From: a virus
Virus record (IMG/VR): IMGVR_UViG_3300042396_000220
Span: 1-49,103 of that record
DNA length: 49,103 nt
Reading direction: 5' to 3' (one strand)
A model generated the notes under the pieces. It did not search any database. It had not been told where the DNA came from and worked only from the letters and a program-made list of their open reading frames with translations. Shown here in pieces: positions 49,025 to 49,103 of this stretch; positions within the stretch are counted from its first letter, which is position 1, and every line of letters starts with the position of its first letter. Both the position numbers and the translations under genes were made by a program.

Positions 49025-49103
49025 TTAGGCGATGGCCTGAAGCTTGAAGAAGTTTCTCGGGGACTTGAACTTAAGGTTTGCCAAGACGGACACGACATAA
49101 CGA
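49025..49103 (-). CDS. probable major capsid protein, C-terminal end (truncated by window)
   Basis: On the - strand the window edge opens into a frame ending RYVVSVLANLKFKSPRNFFKLQAIA. Only 25 residues are visible; the rest is outside. The position next to the decoration-like protein and upstream of the terminase block, and a beta-rich end, make the major capsid protein the most likely identity. The product cannot be confirmed from this fragment. Confidence 0.45.
   Translation of the reverse strand, partial: RYVVSVLANLKFKSPRNFFKLQAIA

Noticed and set aside
1-49103. Integrated prophage with host flanks
   Set aside because: attP is internal with phage genes on both sides and no attL/attR pair or host housekeeping genes are visible; however, the first 4.6 kb could still be accessory DNA.

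Overview
This window is most simply read as most of the genome of a temperate, short-tailed (podovirus-like) phage of a GC-rich bacterium. It carries a large terminase, a portal, tail adaptor and tail-tube-like proteins, several collagen-like tail fibres, very large internal virion protein candidates, a nuclease plus ERF annealing pair, a helicase, HNH nucleases, a sigma factor and a tyrosine integrase beside a tRNA-derived attP. The host cannot be read directly. A small secreted protein with an EGVG...NCCY motif and a CAP-domain protein look like families I associate with Planctomycetes, so a planctomycete host is a reasonable but unproven guess. The attP lies in the middle of phage genes, not at an edge, so the sequence looks like the circular or virion form rather than an integrated prophage.

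Layout. Positions 1-7404 (+ strand) hold an early or accessory operon. It contains a MoxR-type AAA+ ATPase (cut by the window edge), a VWA plus zinc metallopeptidase-like protein, several unknown small proteins, an exported protein, a LexA-type winged helix without a peptidase, and a serine recombinase. Two strong rho-independent terminators divide this block. Positions 7380-15657 (- strand) hold DNA metabolism: a sigma-70-like factor, zinc-ribbon proteins, a dNTP diphosphohydrolase-like protein, a resolvase-like nuclease, two HNH nucleases, a membrane-anchored zincin, an SF2 helicase, ERF and a RecE-type exonuclease. At 15507-15555 a perfect 3' half of a tRNA with anticodon CAT marks attP, and the integrase gene runs rightwards from 15656.

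Positions 16476-49103 (- strand, read right to left) form the virion cluster: the end of a probable capsid protein, a decoration-like protein, three membrane or exported proteins, terminase, portal, small proteins, four or five tail fibres (two sets of duplicated modules), tail proteins, Gln-rich small proteins, and three very large proteins of 1188, 590 and about 1212 residues.

Regulation. A 14-15 nt motif containing ACATAAAAGG occurs three times on the - strand, each time just upstream of a gene start (10764, 27323, 41278), and may be a phage promoter. A different element of 46 nt occurs twice (9875 and 11892) with 36 matched positions, each copy beginning at the stop codon of the gene before it. 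The exonuclease reading frame stays open through attP, so integration would separate its upstream start from its body. This could be an integration-dependent switch.

Genes are packed tightly with many ATGA/TGATG overlaps. No stretch longer than about 110 bases lacks a gene. I see no CRISPR array, no insertion sequence, no complete tRNA, and no recognisable polymerase, primase or endolysin in the window.
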